A DNA stretch of 64,000 nucleotides from Gracilibacillus orientalis (GTDB taxonomy: Bacteria > Bacillota > Bacilli > Bacillales > Amphibacillaceae): positions 1 to 64,000 of the forward strand of contig NZ_FOTR01000011.1 in the NCBI RefSeq assembly GCF_900114645.1, in the 5' to 3' direction. The position numbers were made by a program, and so were the translations under genes. Under the pieces are notes generated by a model. The model saw nothing but the letters and a program-made list of their open reading frames with translations, had not been told where the DNA came from and did no database searches. Positions 47,001 to 55,207 of the stretch are shown in pieces. How positions within the stretch are numbered: position 1 is the first letter of the stretch; every line of letters begins with the position of its first letter.

Positions 47001-47609
47001 GTCAGAGCTAGTTTGGTTTACTTGATGTACTTCCACAGCAAGCACATTTTTCCCTTCCGATAGTAAAGATGGGTCAATCTCAAACGAATGACTATCTCGT
47101 TCATCATTGACAGCATTCGAAGCTAAAGTATCAAATGCAATCTCACTATCTGGTAAATTGGTACGATACACCTCTTCACCATTTAAATAGACGACTGCAC
47201 CATCATCTCTAACTAAATTCGCGGTTAATTTGCTAATTTCTTCAGTGCTGTCCAGTTGAAAGTCTTTTCGAAAATATGTTGTAATATGCTTTTGTCCTGA
47301 GTCATCTCCATATTCAATAACTGTATTTAAACCGTTATCATCACGGCCATACCCCAATGGAGCTACTCCTTTGTTCCAAGTAGAATCATCATATTCAATG
47401 CTTGTCCAATTTGCTTCCAGTTGAGAACCGTCATCTAAATAGTTCCATTCAACATTATCAGCTGCTTCTAAAAGTTGATTTATTTCATTTACTGCAGCCG
47501 CCTGTTCATCTGCCATTACATAGCGCAAAAACAAAAAACTAATGCTTGCGAATACAAAAAGTACAACAAATGTTAATTTTCCGGTCGCATTTATCTTCTT
47601 GCTTTTCAA
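44097..47609 (-). CDS. Secreted calcineurin-like metallophosphoesterase with PA14 domain
   Basis: The 1170-residue protein starts at TTG 47609 with GGGAGGG eight bases upstream. It has a signal/membrane helix (about 10-35), a module shared with the GH92 protein (about 50-215), and a PA14 domain (about 220-355: GLLAEYYTNSGDG, DNGFRVWIDDQL). A purple-acid-phosphatase-like domain and a metallophosphatase domain (about 595-870) follow, with TDSQ, MAGDQVD, GNHEG and LQGHDHS. A fibronectin-like domain and two more shared modules complete it. PA14 domains often bind glycans. With the adjacent GH92 it suggests attack on phosphorylated mannan-like glycans, which is inference. Confidence 0.85.
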   Translation of the reverse strand: MKSKKINATGKLTFVVLFVFASISFLFLRYVMADEQAAAVNEINQLLEAADNVEWNYLDDGSQLEANWTSIEYDDSTWNKGVAPLGYGRDDNGLNTVIEYGDDSGQKHITTYFRKDFQLDSTEEISKLTANLVRDDGAVVYLNGEEVYRTNLPDSEIAFDTLASNAVNDERDSHSFEIDPSLLSEGKNVLAVEVHQVNQTSSDKFFSLSLAASSISTADNQGLLAEYYTNSGDGNFDKVDWKGTTIESNFDFNNLDPILQEQVGRADDASIDFTGQIMPEYTEDYTFYMTGDNGFRVWIDDQLMIDHWENDWDNEQTSDSIRLEAGKKYDIIVEYFEDYGGSNLYLRWSSDSVDKEIVPESAFYLPSNYSGPMNGKVLENGTEVNLDFLTDLTNLSAEINTHFTVKADGEEITVNDVQLNEGTLQLTLDGPVEPDQPVSVEYDGKGSLANAEEETVNAFGFSPENLSEYVDYSPISIALSFYGDPKTQRSFAWYTNHEDPENAPENVLDSIVEVVQAGESFDSDNVLRFTGESQVLDLKITNAQNGMFASHKVLAEDLEPNTAYQYRLGSEGNWSEIGEFKTEAEDEKEYEFLYMTDSQGANSNDYQVWSDTLAQGLNKFPDSKFLAMAGDQVDAGALEYQWLDFFGKPQDLLMNLPIMGAIGNHEGPYNNNFYHHFNYPNDAIKNPLPKGSIYSFDYGDAHFMVLNTMDMGWDDRQRDSFEQQIEWLKKEVAQTNKKWKVVMMHKAIYSVGGHSKDGDVLELRKKMFPIFDELGIDVVLQGHDHSFMRSYQMYNDEPLKEQEIDENGNVINPNGTMYIVNNAVGTKYYDIDQNVDKYYAAKYEQPRTPIFSGVTMTENSLTIDSFKSEETKPFDSYTIVRNDSLPEPVENLSAVKNGDENIVLSWDMPEQVNEEDPIRGFRIYEKEGRLKKNWSAYIPVEDDQTSYQHTVDIADDSDNYEFVVKAVDKRDNSEGVTISTESIQLAAPTEPMVDDGYNTFGWTNVAGFDEPSDYEFTVDNGETWETVSANPQPVGDRDIPKSHVQVRVKADDETERPAGLAIVSPEAYTQNSINKTFNIDGSISHDDKLVVDVTVDKQAQYDEDAYVIFQLMEGNRPVLINAIPLQQDSVELSQYFDVQGDNYKVKVFVFDQFNGDKNLPKLLGEPLELK

Positions 47610-47635
47610 TATGTATCCCTCCCCAAATTTCAATT

Positions 47636-47651
47636 AACAAAGCGTTTTCTA
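47636..47651 (-). promoter_or_regulatory. Weak cre-like site before the phosphoesterase-GH92 pair
   Basis: AACAAAGCGTTTTCTA keeps the AAGCG core and W-run of the CcpA consensus but misses three outer bases. It lies about 27 bases upstream of the TTG start. Confidence 0.3.
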
Positions 47652-47862
47652 CAGCTCTCCTCCTTTCCGCTGAAAACCTTGTCATACTTATTTCGACAAA
47701 TTTCAGCTTATTATCTATAATGTATCAAATGAGTATTAAAGTACTGTAAAGTTAATACTAATAATTTTTAATGCAATGTAAATATATAATAAATTTATTA
47801 TTCATATTTTTCTCGATTATCTATAGTATTTTATCGTGGACATAACAGGATTTTAACTATTT

Positions 47863-48864
47863 ATGTCGAATATCCTAGAAAGAAAGGATGTGATTTCGAT
47901 TATTATTAAAAAACGACAGGCACCGGAAAGTATTTTGATGCTGGAACGTGGTGTGAAACGAATCAGCAAACGAAAACGGGAAATGGAATTTGAACTTCGC
48001 AATATCGAACAGGGATATCTTGCTGAATGTAAACTCGATTTTTACTTGGAACGGATGGGGATGAACTCAAACGATATAATTGTTCTCCAGGACCTCCGCC
48101 TCCCCGCCACAGATGGGCATTCCTTTTTTCAAATGGATAACCTCCTCCTTACCACACACTTTGCTGTCAATATTGATGTAAAAAGCCAACCAGGTAAATT
48201 CACCTTTCAAAACAACGCGCGAAATTTCCAATACTATATGCATGGAAAAAAATACGGGATGATGCATCCTCTATCACAGGTAGACGAACAGTGTGATCAA
48301 CTTCGATTCTGGCTAGGTGCTGGGTGGGAAAATTATCCGATCATTAATCTCGTAGCTCTAGCAGATCCAAGTGCAGAGATAGCTACGGATTCGAGTAGTG
48401 ACTGGGTATATGATTGTGTCATGCCATTTGCGTTATTGAAAAAATCATTTAAGCGTGCTGCTGAACAGTATACACAAGCCTTTGTTCAATTAAGTGAGTT
48501 GACGCGTATTGGTTATCAGCTAGCGCAGGCGCATTGTAAACCAGAGTTACGCTATTGGAAAAGATTCGAACTTGTAGATGGGGATGTCAAAGGTGGGGTG
48601 CTTTGCCCTTTTTGTAACAGGTTGGCAATGGATCGCTTGCGGGTAATATGGGATTGCCCTCATTGCGGTGGAAGAGATCGGCGCGCACACGTCATGAGCA
48701 TACTCGATCATTTTGTATTTGTTAAACCGACGATGACAAATCAAGAATGCAGGAAGTTTTTGCATGTGGAAAAAGAGCATACTGCTAGGGCATTAATGAC
48801 AAACGCAGGGATACTAGATTGGAATAGGGGGACTAAGGGACGCGTTTATTATTTAAAAAAGTGA
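47863..48864 (+). CDS. NERD-domain protein with zinc ribbon
   Basis: The 333-residue protein has a nuclease-related NERD domain (about 45-170: EQGYLAECKLDFYL, MDNLLLTTHFAVNIDVKSQPGKF). A helical middle follows, then a zinc ribbon CPFCNRLAM...CPHCGGRD (about 248-275) and a C-terminal helical segment that may be a small HTH. The VKSQ is the likely catalytic D/E-x-K equivalent of the PD-(D/E)xK fold. NERD proteins are widespread in Bacilli and mostly uncharacterised. The start is uncertain: ATG 47863 has only a weak AGGA upstream. Confidence 0.75.
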   Translation: MSNILERKDVISIIIKKRQAPESILMLERGVKRISKRKREMEFELRNIEQGYLAECKLDFYLERMGMNSNDIIVLQDLRLPATDGHSFFQMDNLLLTTHFAVNIDVKSQPGKFTFQNNARNFQYYMHGKKYGMMHPLSQVDEQCDQLRFWLGAGWENYPIINLVALADPSAEIATDSSSDWVYDCVMPFALLKKSFKRAAEQYTQAFVQLSELTRIGYQLAQAHCKPELRYWKRFELVDGDVKGGVLCPFCNRLAMDRLRVIWDCPHCGGRDRRAHVMSILDHFVFVKPTMTNQECRKFLHVEKEHTARALMTNAGILDWNRGTKGRVYYLKK

Positions 48865-48884
48865 TTTTCGATTCTTGGATATGT

Positions 48885-49146
48885 GCTGTTCCTTGGAATT
48901 CTGCTTCTGCTCCTTGGAAAAGTGCCGCTGTTCCTTGGAATTCTCCCTCTGCTCCTTGGAAAAGTGCTGCTGTTCCTTGGAATTATTCTTTTTTCCAAGG
49001 AAGGGAACGCTTTTTCCAAGGAACAAAGGCTCTAAAATGGTCAAGACCTTCGCCAATGCGAAGGTCTTCGATATGTGTTCCTGTTCCTTGGAAAAGTGCT
49101 GCTGTTCCTTGGAATTATTCTTTTTTCCAAGGAACAAAGGCACTAA
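48885..49146. repeat. 21-bp phased CCTTGGAA / TTCCAAGG array, copy 1
   Basis: CCTTGG occurs at 48891, 48912, 48933, 48954 and 48975, exactly 21 bases apart. It is followed by inverted CCAAGG at 48995 and 49016. A second block has CCTTGG at 49086 and 49107 and CCAAGG at 49127. Spacers of about 11-13 bases are partly conserved (AAGTGCTGCTG). The two arms are complementary, so DNA or RNA could fold into a long, regularly interrupted hairpin. It begins 20 bases after the NERD stop codon. The reading frames across it are open only because 21 is a multiple of three. Confidence 0.9.
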
Positions 49147-49151
49147 TAGGT

Positions 49152-49184
49152 CAAGACCTTCGCATTCGCGAAGGTCTTTTTCTT
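49152..49184 (+). terminator. Rho-independent terminator downstream of the NERD gene
   Basis: AAGACCTTCGC pairs with GCGAAGGTCTT and is followed by TTTCTTT. A near-identical hairpin at about 49043-49068 lacks the T-run and looks like a duplicated, decayed copy. Confidence 0.8.
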
Positions 49185-49999
49185 TACCCTTTTACCGACC
49201 CGGCTAATAAACCGCGGACGAAATATTTTCCTAATAAAATATAGACTAATAGTGTTGGCATGGCAGCAAGTAAGGCGCCTGCCATTTGGACGTTCCATTG
49301 CACGATCTGGCTTCCGGACAGATTTTGTAGTGCTACCATGACTGGTTGTGCATCGTTGTTTGTGATCGTCACGGCGAATAGGAATTCGTTCCAGATGTTG
49401 GTGAATTGCCAGATCGCAACAACAACGAATCCGGTGATTGACAGTGGTAGAATGACTTGGCGGAAGATTCCAAAGAAGCTTGCGCCGTCTACTTTTGCTG
49501 CTTCAATCATCGAATCAGGAATATTCGCATAGAAGTTACGGAACATCAAAGTTGTAATTGGTAGCCCGTAAACCACGTGAGTGAAGATAAGCCCGATGAT
49601 TGAATTATATAGATTGATAGAGTTCAAGAATTGGATTAATGGAATCAGAATGCTTTGGTATGGAATAAACATCCCGAATAGAATCATCGTGAACACGATT
49701 TCGGATCCTTTGAATTTCCATTTTGACAGAACATATCCATTCATTGCCCCTAGTATGGCTGATAATAATGTAGCTGGAATAACCAAGTAGATACTGTTCA
49801 TTAAATTTGGTGCGAGCTCCGAGAATGCGTGCGTATAACTGGAAAAGTCAATCGTTGATGGCAGTGCCCACATTTCGGATAAAGATACTTCTTCAAGTGG
49901 TTTGAAACTAGTAATCAACATGACATAGATCGGTGTCAGGAAAAAGATAGCGATGGCGATTAGCACGGCATATTTGATTATTCTTCTCACTACCATCAT
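49184..49999 (-). CDS. Sugar ABC transporter permease (MalG/GanQ family)
   Basis: The 271-residue inner-membrane protein has six hydrophobic segments and the EAA loop EAAKVDGASFFGIFRQVILPLS (near residue 178) that contacts the ATPase. Its start overlaps the end of the first permease by four bases. It belongs to the CUT1 carbohydrate importers. No ATPase gene is present, so a shared MsmX-type ATPase probably energises it, as in other Bacilli. Confidence 0.9.
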   Translation of the reverse strand: MMVVRRIIKYAVLIAIAIFFLTPIYVMLITSFKPLEEVSLSEMWALPSTIDFSSYTHAFSELAPNLMNSIYLVIPATLLSAILGAMNGYVLSKWKFKGSEIVFTMILFGMFIPYQSILIPLIQFLNSINLYNSIIGLIFTHVVYGLPITTLMFRNFYANIPDSMIEAAKVDGASFFGIFRQVILPLSITGFVVVAIWQFTNIWNEFLFAVTITNNDAQPVMVALQNLSGSQIVQWNVQMAGALLAAMPTLLVYILLGKYFVRGLLAGSVKG

Positions 50000-50904
50000 G
50001 ATGCCCCCCTTCTGCTGTTGATTAAGTATGGCACGATAAATACGGCAACGAGTAGCAACATGATGATCGCGATTGCTGCACCGTTTGCGTAATAGTTACC
50101 GCGGAATGTCGTCTCAAACATGTAAACACCTGGCACGTCGGTAACGAAATTGGCACCAGAACCTGTCATCGCATAGATTAGGTCGAATATCTTTAGTGAA
50201 ATGTGTGCCATGATAATGACCACACTCATCGTGATTGGTGTTAACATCGGTAAAATCACCTTACGATAAATCTGGAGTTCGGATGCACCATCGATTCGTG
50301 CCGCTTCTCGAAGCTCTTCTGGAATTCCAGTAAGTCCTGCGACATACATCGCAAGTGAGAATCCAGTCATTTGCCATACAGCTGCAATAACAACAGCAAT
50401 CATGGCAACAGGTAAACCGAATTCAATACTTTCCCACTGGAATCCCGCCAAAATATTGGTATCGGTATACCATTTCGGTTGGATGCCGAATACTTGTAAG
50501 AATTGATTGAAGCCAGTAGATGGATTCAATAGCCATTGCCAAACGACCCCCGTTACCACAAAGGATAGAGCCATTGGGAATAAAAAGATATTGCGGAATA
50601 GGGCATTAGCTTTCTTTGTTTGATCAAGCAAAATGGCTAAGCCTAAACCTAGGATAATAACAAATCCAATAAAAAGGATGGTAAAAAAGACGGTATTACG
50701 TAAATCTGCTTGGAAACGATAATCTCCAAATAGATAGATATAGTTTTTCAAACCAGCGAATGACATGTCAGGCACCAAGGTGTTCCAGTTACTTAAAGAA
50801 ACCCAACCAGTCCAGCCAATAAACCCATATACGAAAATAATAAGGAGCAAAAAGGATGGAGCTAAGAACAATAATGCCATCAGCTGATCTCTGGTAATTT
50901 TCAT
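49996..50904 (-). CDS. Sugar ABC transporter permease (MalF/GanP family)
   Basis: The 302-residue protein has six predicted membrane helices and the EAA motif EAARIDGASELQIYRKVILPMLTP (near residue 207). It is the partner of the overlapping second permease. The binding-protein gene lies 78 bases upstream and the three form one transcription unit in the CUT1 order binding protein, MalF, MalG. Confidence 0.9.
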   Translation of the reverse strand: MKITRDQLMALLFLAPSFLLLIIFVYGFIGWTGWVSLSNWNTLVPDMSFAGLKNYIYLFGDYRFQADLRNTVFFTILFIGFVIILGLGLAILLDQTKKANALFRNIFLFPMALSFVVTGVVWQWLLNPSTGFNQFLQVFGIQPKWYTDTNILAGFQWESIEFGLPVAMIAVVIAAVWQMTGFSLAMYVAGLTGIPEELREAARIDGASELQIYRKVILPMLTPITMSVVIIMAHISLKIFDLIYAMTGSGANFVTDVPGVYMFETTFRGNYYANGAAIAIIMLLLVAVFIVPYLINSRRGAS

Positions 50905-50982
50905 TGCGATTGTCCTCCCATCTGAAGAAAATTCTTTTTTTATAAGAGTGAAGGAAGGCTCGCACAGGGCGAGCCTCCAATA

Positions 50983-52326
50983 TTAAAGTTCTCCTGCTAT
51001 TTGTTGTAATTTTTCGATGAATTGATCTACATCTTGTTGCGTTACAAAGATATTTACTTCTTGATTTATTTTAGTCAGATATCCTTCTGATGCTGCTGAA
51101 CCGTGCGCTAAGCTTGGGGCCAAGTTACTGTTTTGAAAATCTTCCATTGTGTCTGTACCGTATTCATCATATTTTGATGGATCAGCATCAACACGCGCCG
51201 GAATCGAACCTTTTAATGGATTGAAGGTATCTTGACCTTCCACTGAACCAAGCACGTTTAGGAATTCTTTGACTGTATCTGGATTTTCTACACCTTTAGG
51301 TAAACCGAATGTATCCGTGATAACCATGAAATCCTCTGTTGTACCAGGGAATGCAAAATAGCCAAAGTCAACATTTGTCTCTAAGTCCAAGTCATTAGAG
51401 AAGTAACCTTTCGCCCAGTCACCCATGTTGGTCATCGCTGCTTCCCCTTCTCCTACAAGCTGAGAAGCATCTTGCCAGTTACGTGAAGCGTGGTCTTCGT
51501 TTACATAACCTAAAATGGTTTGGAATTTTTCTGCTGCTTCACGAACACGATCGTCATCAAAACCTACTTCGCCTGCCCATAATGCACGATAATCATCTGG
51601 ACCAAGCGTTGCTAATAATACGTTTTCGAAGATTTGTGTCGCTGTCCAAGCTTCTTTATCACCCATTGCCAATGGAGTGACACCTGCTTCATCAAGTTGA
51701 CCTAATACATCAACAAATTCGTCTAATGTCGTTGGTTCTTCAATACCGTTCTCTTCAAATACCGCTTTGTTATAGAACATGACATTTCCACGGTGAATGT
51801 TTACCGGTACGGAATAGATATCTCCATCTTTACTTACCATGTCAATTAATTCTTCAGGGAATTTATCCATTAAATCATATTCTTCATAGAAGTCGTTTAA
51901 TGGTTCCATCTTATCTGCTGCAACCCAGCTCTCATTTAATTCCGCTCCACCGTGTACTTGAAAAGTTGATGGTGGATCATCACCCTGCATTCTTGTCGCT
52001 AGAACTGCCTTTGCATTAGTACCTGCACCACCCGCAACTGCTGCATTCTCTACTGCAATATCTGGATGTTTTTCTTCAAATAAATCAATGAGTGCAAGTA
52101 ATCCATCTTCTTCCCCTGCACCAGTCCACCAACTAAAGATTTCTACTGAACCACCGTCTCCCGAAGATTCAGCTTCTTCTTCCTCACTTGTAGCATCATC
52201 TGATGTATCCTCTGTTTGGTCATCTGTGCTGTCTGTATCATCTGTCGTCTCTTCATCTCCACCACATGCTACTAAGGCAATCATCAAGATGAACATAAAT
52301 AGAAACGCTAAACTCTTTTTCAACAT
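50983..52326 (-). CDS. Extracellular sugar-binding lipoprotein of the ABC importer
   Basis: The 447-residue lipoprotein has a signal ending in lipobox LVAC (C21), then an acidic Asp/Glu/Ser/Thr linker, then a class I-type sugar-binding fold: EIFSWWTGAGEEDGLLALIDLFEEKHP, VHRGNVMFYN-like block, and GDWAKGYF near 290. It captures an oligosaccharide at the cell surface for the downstream permeases. Cre-like sites cover its promoter region, and a YesM/YesN pair is upstream. The ligand is unknown; the nearby GH3 and esterase suggest a plant or microbial glycan fragment. Confidence 0.9.
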   Translation of the reverse strand: MLKKSLAFLFMFILMIALVACGGDEETTDDTDSTDDQTEDTSDDATSEEEEAESSGDGGSVEIFSWWTGAGEEDGLLALIDLFEEKHPDIAVENAAVAGGAGTNAKAVLATRMQGDDPPSTFQVHGGAELNESWVAADKMEPLNDFYEEYDLMDKFPEELIDMVSKDGDIYSVPVNIHRGNVMFYNKAVFEENGIEEPTTLDEFVDVLGQLDEAGVTPLAMGDKEAWTATQIFENVLLATLGPDDYRALWAGEVGFDDDRVREAAEKFQTILGYVNEDHASRNWQDASQLVGEGEAAMTNMGDWAKGYFSNDLDLETNVDFGYFAFPGTTEDFMVITDTFGLPKGVENPDTVKEFLNVLGSVEGQDTFNPLKGSIPARVDADPSKYDEYGTDTMEDFQNSNLAPSLAHGSAASEGYLTKINQEVNIFVTQQDVDQFIEKLQQIAGEL

Positions 52327-52347
52327 GTTTCTACCCCCTCTGATTAA

Positions 52348-52361
52348 TATAAGCGCTTTCA
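52348..52361 (-). promoter_or_regulatory. cre-like site upstream of the sugar-binding protein gene
   Basis: On the minus strand TGAAAGCGCTTATA matches TGWAANCGNTNWCA at 13 of 14 positions. It lies 22 bases upstream of the start codon, so CcpA bound here would block transcription. Confidence 0.55.
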
Positions 52362-52376
52362 GCTATAATTATATAG

Positions 52377-52390
52377 AGAAAACGCTTACG
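52377..52390 (-). promoter_or_regulatory. Second cre-like site upstream of the sugar-binding protein gene
   Basis: CGTAAGCGTTTTCT on the minus strand keeps the AAGCG core, 16 bases upstream of the first site, with a TATAAT-like sequence between them. Two such sites on both sides of a promoter suggest strong glucose repression. Confidence 0.4.
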
Positions 52391-52431
52391 ATTTGATACT
52401 ATTTTTCTGTACAATATTACGAAAATCTGTA

Positions 52432-53751
52432 TTATTTTACGATTTGGCTCTGATATTGCTTTGGTGAGAGTCCGACATGTTTTTTGAAAACACGACTGAA
52501 ATAGTTTGGATCTTTATAGCCTATGTCATAACTGATCTCCTTCAATGTCGCATTGTTCGTCTGCAGGAGCTGTTTCGCTTTCTTGATTCGAATCTCTGTT
52601 AAATAATCAATGAACGTACTCCCGGTTGCTTCATGAAATAGATTAGAAACATAATTAGTGCTTAATTCGGTATAGGCCGAGACGTCCATAAGGTTGATTT
52701 GTTTGTGATAGTTGTTAGCTATAAATTGTTTTGCTTTGACAATTTTATCTTGTGATTGGAAATAATATTTGATTTCTCTACATACCAGTTGCATGAATTC
52801 CTTCCAGTCTTCCGTTGTCACTAATTCTTCTGGTATGGTGTCGAGTTTGACCCCTTTATCTTCTGCGATTTGTTTGATTTGCACAAATAATTCCACATTT
52901 GCATAGGGTGCAATTACATCGAATAAGACCCAGACTTTTTGTTCTTCACCGTCACGGATTGCATCTAAGAATTTATTTGTCGGGATTTCTTCTGCTTCAT
53001 TGCTTGCAAATCCGTAATTCTTTTGTTTTGCCTTGAATAGCTGCCGTAGTGCTTTCTTTGCTTGATAGTAAGAAGTCGTGAGATCTTCGACATGATCATA
53101 CGGATGACCTGCACCAATATAATAGTCGTCACCTAGTGTTAATTGTAAGCTGCGAATTTGTTTTAACACGTCGGCATTGTCTAATCTTTGATTGGAAATA
53201 TACAAGGCAATGTTATCTTGTGTTATATAGTCATCCGATAACGTGAGTGCCTTATTGGCCATCATAAAAAAACCGCTTTGCATATCTGGGCAGAGACTTG
53301 GTTGAATCATATCCGCATCTTCTCCTTGTATCACTTTCGTTAGAAAAAGCGCACGCCGATTGTCGAGAATTTGCTTATCTTGTTCCAGCTCCCCTTTGAC
53401 ATTTAAGAAGGCGCGAATGATTTCTTCCTTCTTACTTGGTTTTAAAATGTATTCCCGCACCCCTAATTTCATCGCTTGTTTGGCATAATCAAATGAATCA
53501 TAAGCTGTTAACATAATGAATTTCGTTAAGGGAAAGTCACGACAGATTGCCTCCATCGCTTCTAATCCATTGATGCCTGGCATTTTGATATCCATTAACA
53601 TAATATCCGGGTGAATGCTTTCCGCTAATTCAATAGCTTTACGACCGTTCACCGCTTCTTCAATCTGTTCGATATCAGAAAAATGTTCCTCGAGAAATTT
53701 ATGCATTGCTTTTCTCTCTAAAAATTCGTCTTCTGCGATGACTACTTTCAT
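52432..53751 (-). CDS. YesN-type response regulator with AraC DNA-binding domain
   Basis: The 439-residue protein has a CheY-like receiver (1-120; acidic pair E7-D8, phospho-acceptor D54 in MLMDIKMPG, K105-region ILKPSKKEE) and a C-terminal AraC-type double helix-turn-helix (YTELSTNYVSNLFHEATGSTFIDYLTEIRIKKAKQLL, then YKDPNYFSRVFKKHVGLSPKQYR-like end). It is the partner of the YesM kinase, whose stop overlaps its ATG (ATGA at 53751). It most likely activates the ABC importer genes just downstream. GGGGGG lies seven bases before the ATG. Confidence 0.92.
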   Translation of the reverse strand: MKVVIAEDEFLERKAMHKFLEEHFSDIEQIEEAVNGRKAIELAESIHPDIMLMDIKMPGINGLEAMEAICRDFPLTKFIMLTAYDSFDYAKQAMKLGVREYILKPSKKEEIIRAFLNVKGELEQDKQILDNRRALFLTKVIQGEDADMIQPSLCPDMQSGFFMMANKALTLSDDYITQDNIALYISNQRLDNADVLKQIRSLQLTLGDDYYIGAGHPYDHVEDLTTSYYQAKKALRQLFKAKQKNYGFASNEAEEIPTNKFLDAIRDGEEQKVWVLFDVIAPYANVELFVQIKQIAEDKGVKLDTIPEELVTTEDWKEFMQLVCREIKYYFQSQDKIVKAKQFIANNYHKQINLMDVSAYTELSTNYVSNLFHEATGSTFIDYLTEIRIKKAKQLLQTNNATLKEISYDIGYKDPNYFSRVFKKHVGLSPKQYQSQIVK

Positions 53752-55205
53752 GCTAGTACCCCCCATTCTTGCTGTTGTCTATCTGGTAAATATAATCGGA
53801 TGATCGTTCCTTTACCTTCCGTTGTATCAATTTCCAACACATCTTCTGTTTGATAGAACATTTGCAGGCGTTTGATCACATTGACTAATCCAATCCCTGT
53901 CATATGACCGACATGCTGATCGCTTTCTGTCGTTGATTGGATTAATTGCCTTCGTTTTTCTTCTGTCATTCCTGCACCATTATCGGTAACTTCCACGATT
54001 ACTCCGCTATGATACGTTTTAATATAAACTGAAATTTTTCCACCTTCCTCTAATGACTCAAGGCCATGGATAAAGGCGTTTTCGACAAGAGGTTGCAGGG
54101 TTAATCTTGGCAAAGGCATATCACAATCTTCTGGCAACTGGTCAATCTCAAACTCAATCCGCTCCATAAATCGCATTTTCTGGATCGCGACATAATCTTC
54201 CACCATTTTTATTTCTTCTTTTAAGGTAGTTGTTTTCTTCAAATCGCCAAGACTGTGTCTCATCATCGATGCCAATGAGTCAATCAGGTTGGACGTTGTT
54301 CTTGCTTCTTCTAAATACGCCATTTTCGATACAGTATTCAATGTATTAAATAAAAAATGCGGCTGAATTTGATTTTGTAAATGCTTCAGTTCCAGTTCCT
54401 TCATCAATCGTTCCTGCTTGGACTGATCTTTAATCTCTTTAATTAAATTTCGGATACTGTCCCGCATTTTGTTAAAAGAGTCGCCTAACAACTTCAACTC
54501 ATCTGGTGACTGAATCCGGACAGATTTACCATCAAATTTTCCAACGGAGACTTCTTTCGCTGCTTGAGATAATGCTTGAACTGGTCGGTGGATTCCTCTG
54601 GAAAACCGTACTGTAATCAATGCCCCAAGTATAATCGATGTAATTAATAAATAGAGTGTAAAATATTTGAATGCTTCATTACGCTCGCGGATGTCCGCGT
54701 ACAAGGTTTGATATTCTGTCAGTGATCCATCTAATAATTCCAATGTTGATTCCTGAATATACGATGACGTTTGGTCCACTTCTTTCACATGCATCGAGTA
54801 GCGTTCCATATCATCACGGAGTACAAACCCTGTTGTTAAATCCGTTTGGTAACGGAGAGCGTCGATTAAGTTAATATAATTTTTATAGCGAATCGAGTTT
54901 GTCTGTTGCATAATTGGAGCCGTTCTTTCATGGAATGTTTCTCTTGCTTCATAATAGGCTTCTAAGTCTAGTTCTTCTCCACTTAATACATATGCTTTTG
55001 TTTTGTCAGATAGATCCTGAGCTGATTGGGAAATAGCGTTCAGGTTAAGTAATGTTTCAAATTCTTGATGATATTGTTGCATTAACTGGGTCGAACTGAC
55101 ATAAATCGAAATGGTAACAATATTAAATAAAATAATAATTCCAGCAAAGATAAGTGTTAATTTCGACTGAATCGTCCGACCGTTCAGTAATTTTTTTATC
55201 CGCAT
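53748..55205 (-). CDS. YesM-type sensor histidine kinase
   Basis: The 485-residue membrane kinase has a first helix (about 16-35), an extracellular four-helix-like sensor region (36-185), a second helix (about 186-205), a HAMP domain, the His-kinase box LQNQIQPHFLFNTLNT with phospho-accepting His in QPHFLFN, and a HATPase domain with TDNGAGM and GIGLVNV. It belongs to the LytS/YesM family. It lies between the membrane-anchored binding protein and YesN, so it probably receives the sugar signal from that protein. Confidence 0.92.
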   Translation of the reverse strand: MRIKKLLNGRTIQSKLTLIFAGIIILFNIVTISIYVSSTQLMQQYHQEFETLLNLNAISQSAQDLSDKTKAYVLSGEELDLEAYYEARETFHERTAPIMQQTNSIRYKNYINLIDALRYQTDLTTGFVLRDDMERYSMHVKEVDQTSSYIQESTLELLDGSLTEYQTLYADIRERNEAFKYFTLYLLITSIILGALITVRFSRGIHRPVQALSQAAKEVSVGKFDGKSVRIQSPDELKLLGDSFNKMRDSIRNLIKEIKDQSKQERLMKELELKHLQNQIQPHFLFNTLNTVSKMAYLEEARTTSNLIDSLASMMRHSLGDLKKTTTLKEEIKMVEDYVAIQKMRFMERIEFEIDQLPEDCDMPLPRLTLQPLVENAFIHGLESLEEGGKISVYIKTYHSGVIVEVTDNGAGMTEEKRRQLIQSTTESDQHVGHMTGIGLVNVIKRLQMFYQTEDVLEIDTTEGKGTIIRLYLPDRQQQEWGVLA

Positions 55206-55207
55206 GT

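Noticed and set aside
48853-49207. Open frames on both strands across the 21-bp array, giving SKEQ- or CSLEK-type repeat peptides.
   Set aside because: They are open only because 21 is a multiple of three; they lack ribosome binding sites and several frames on both strands are open at once.
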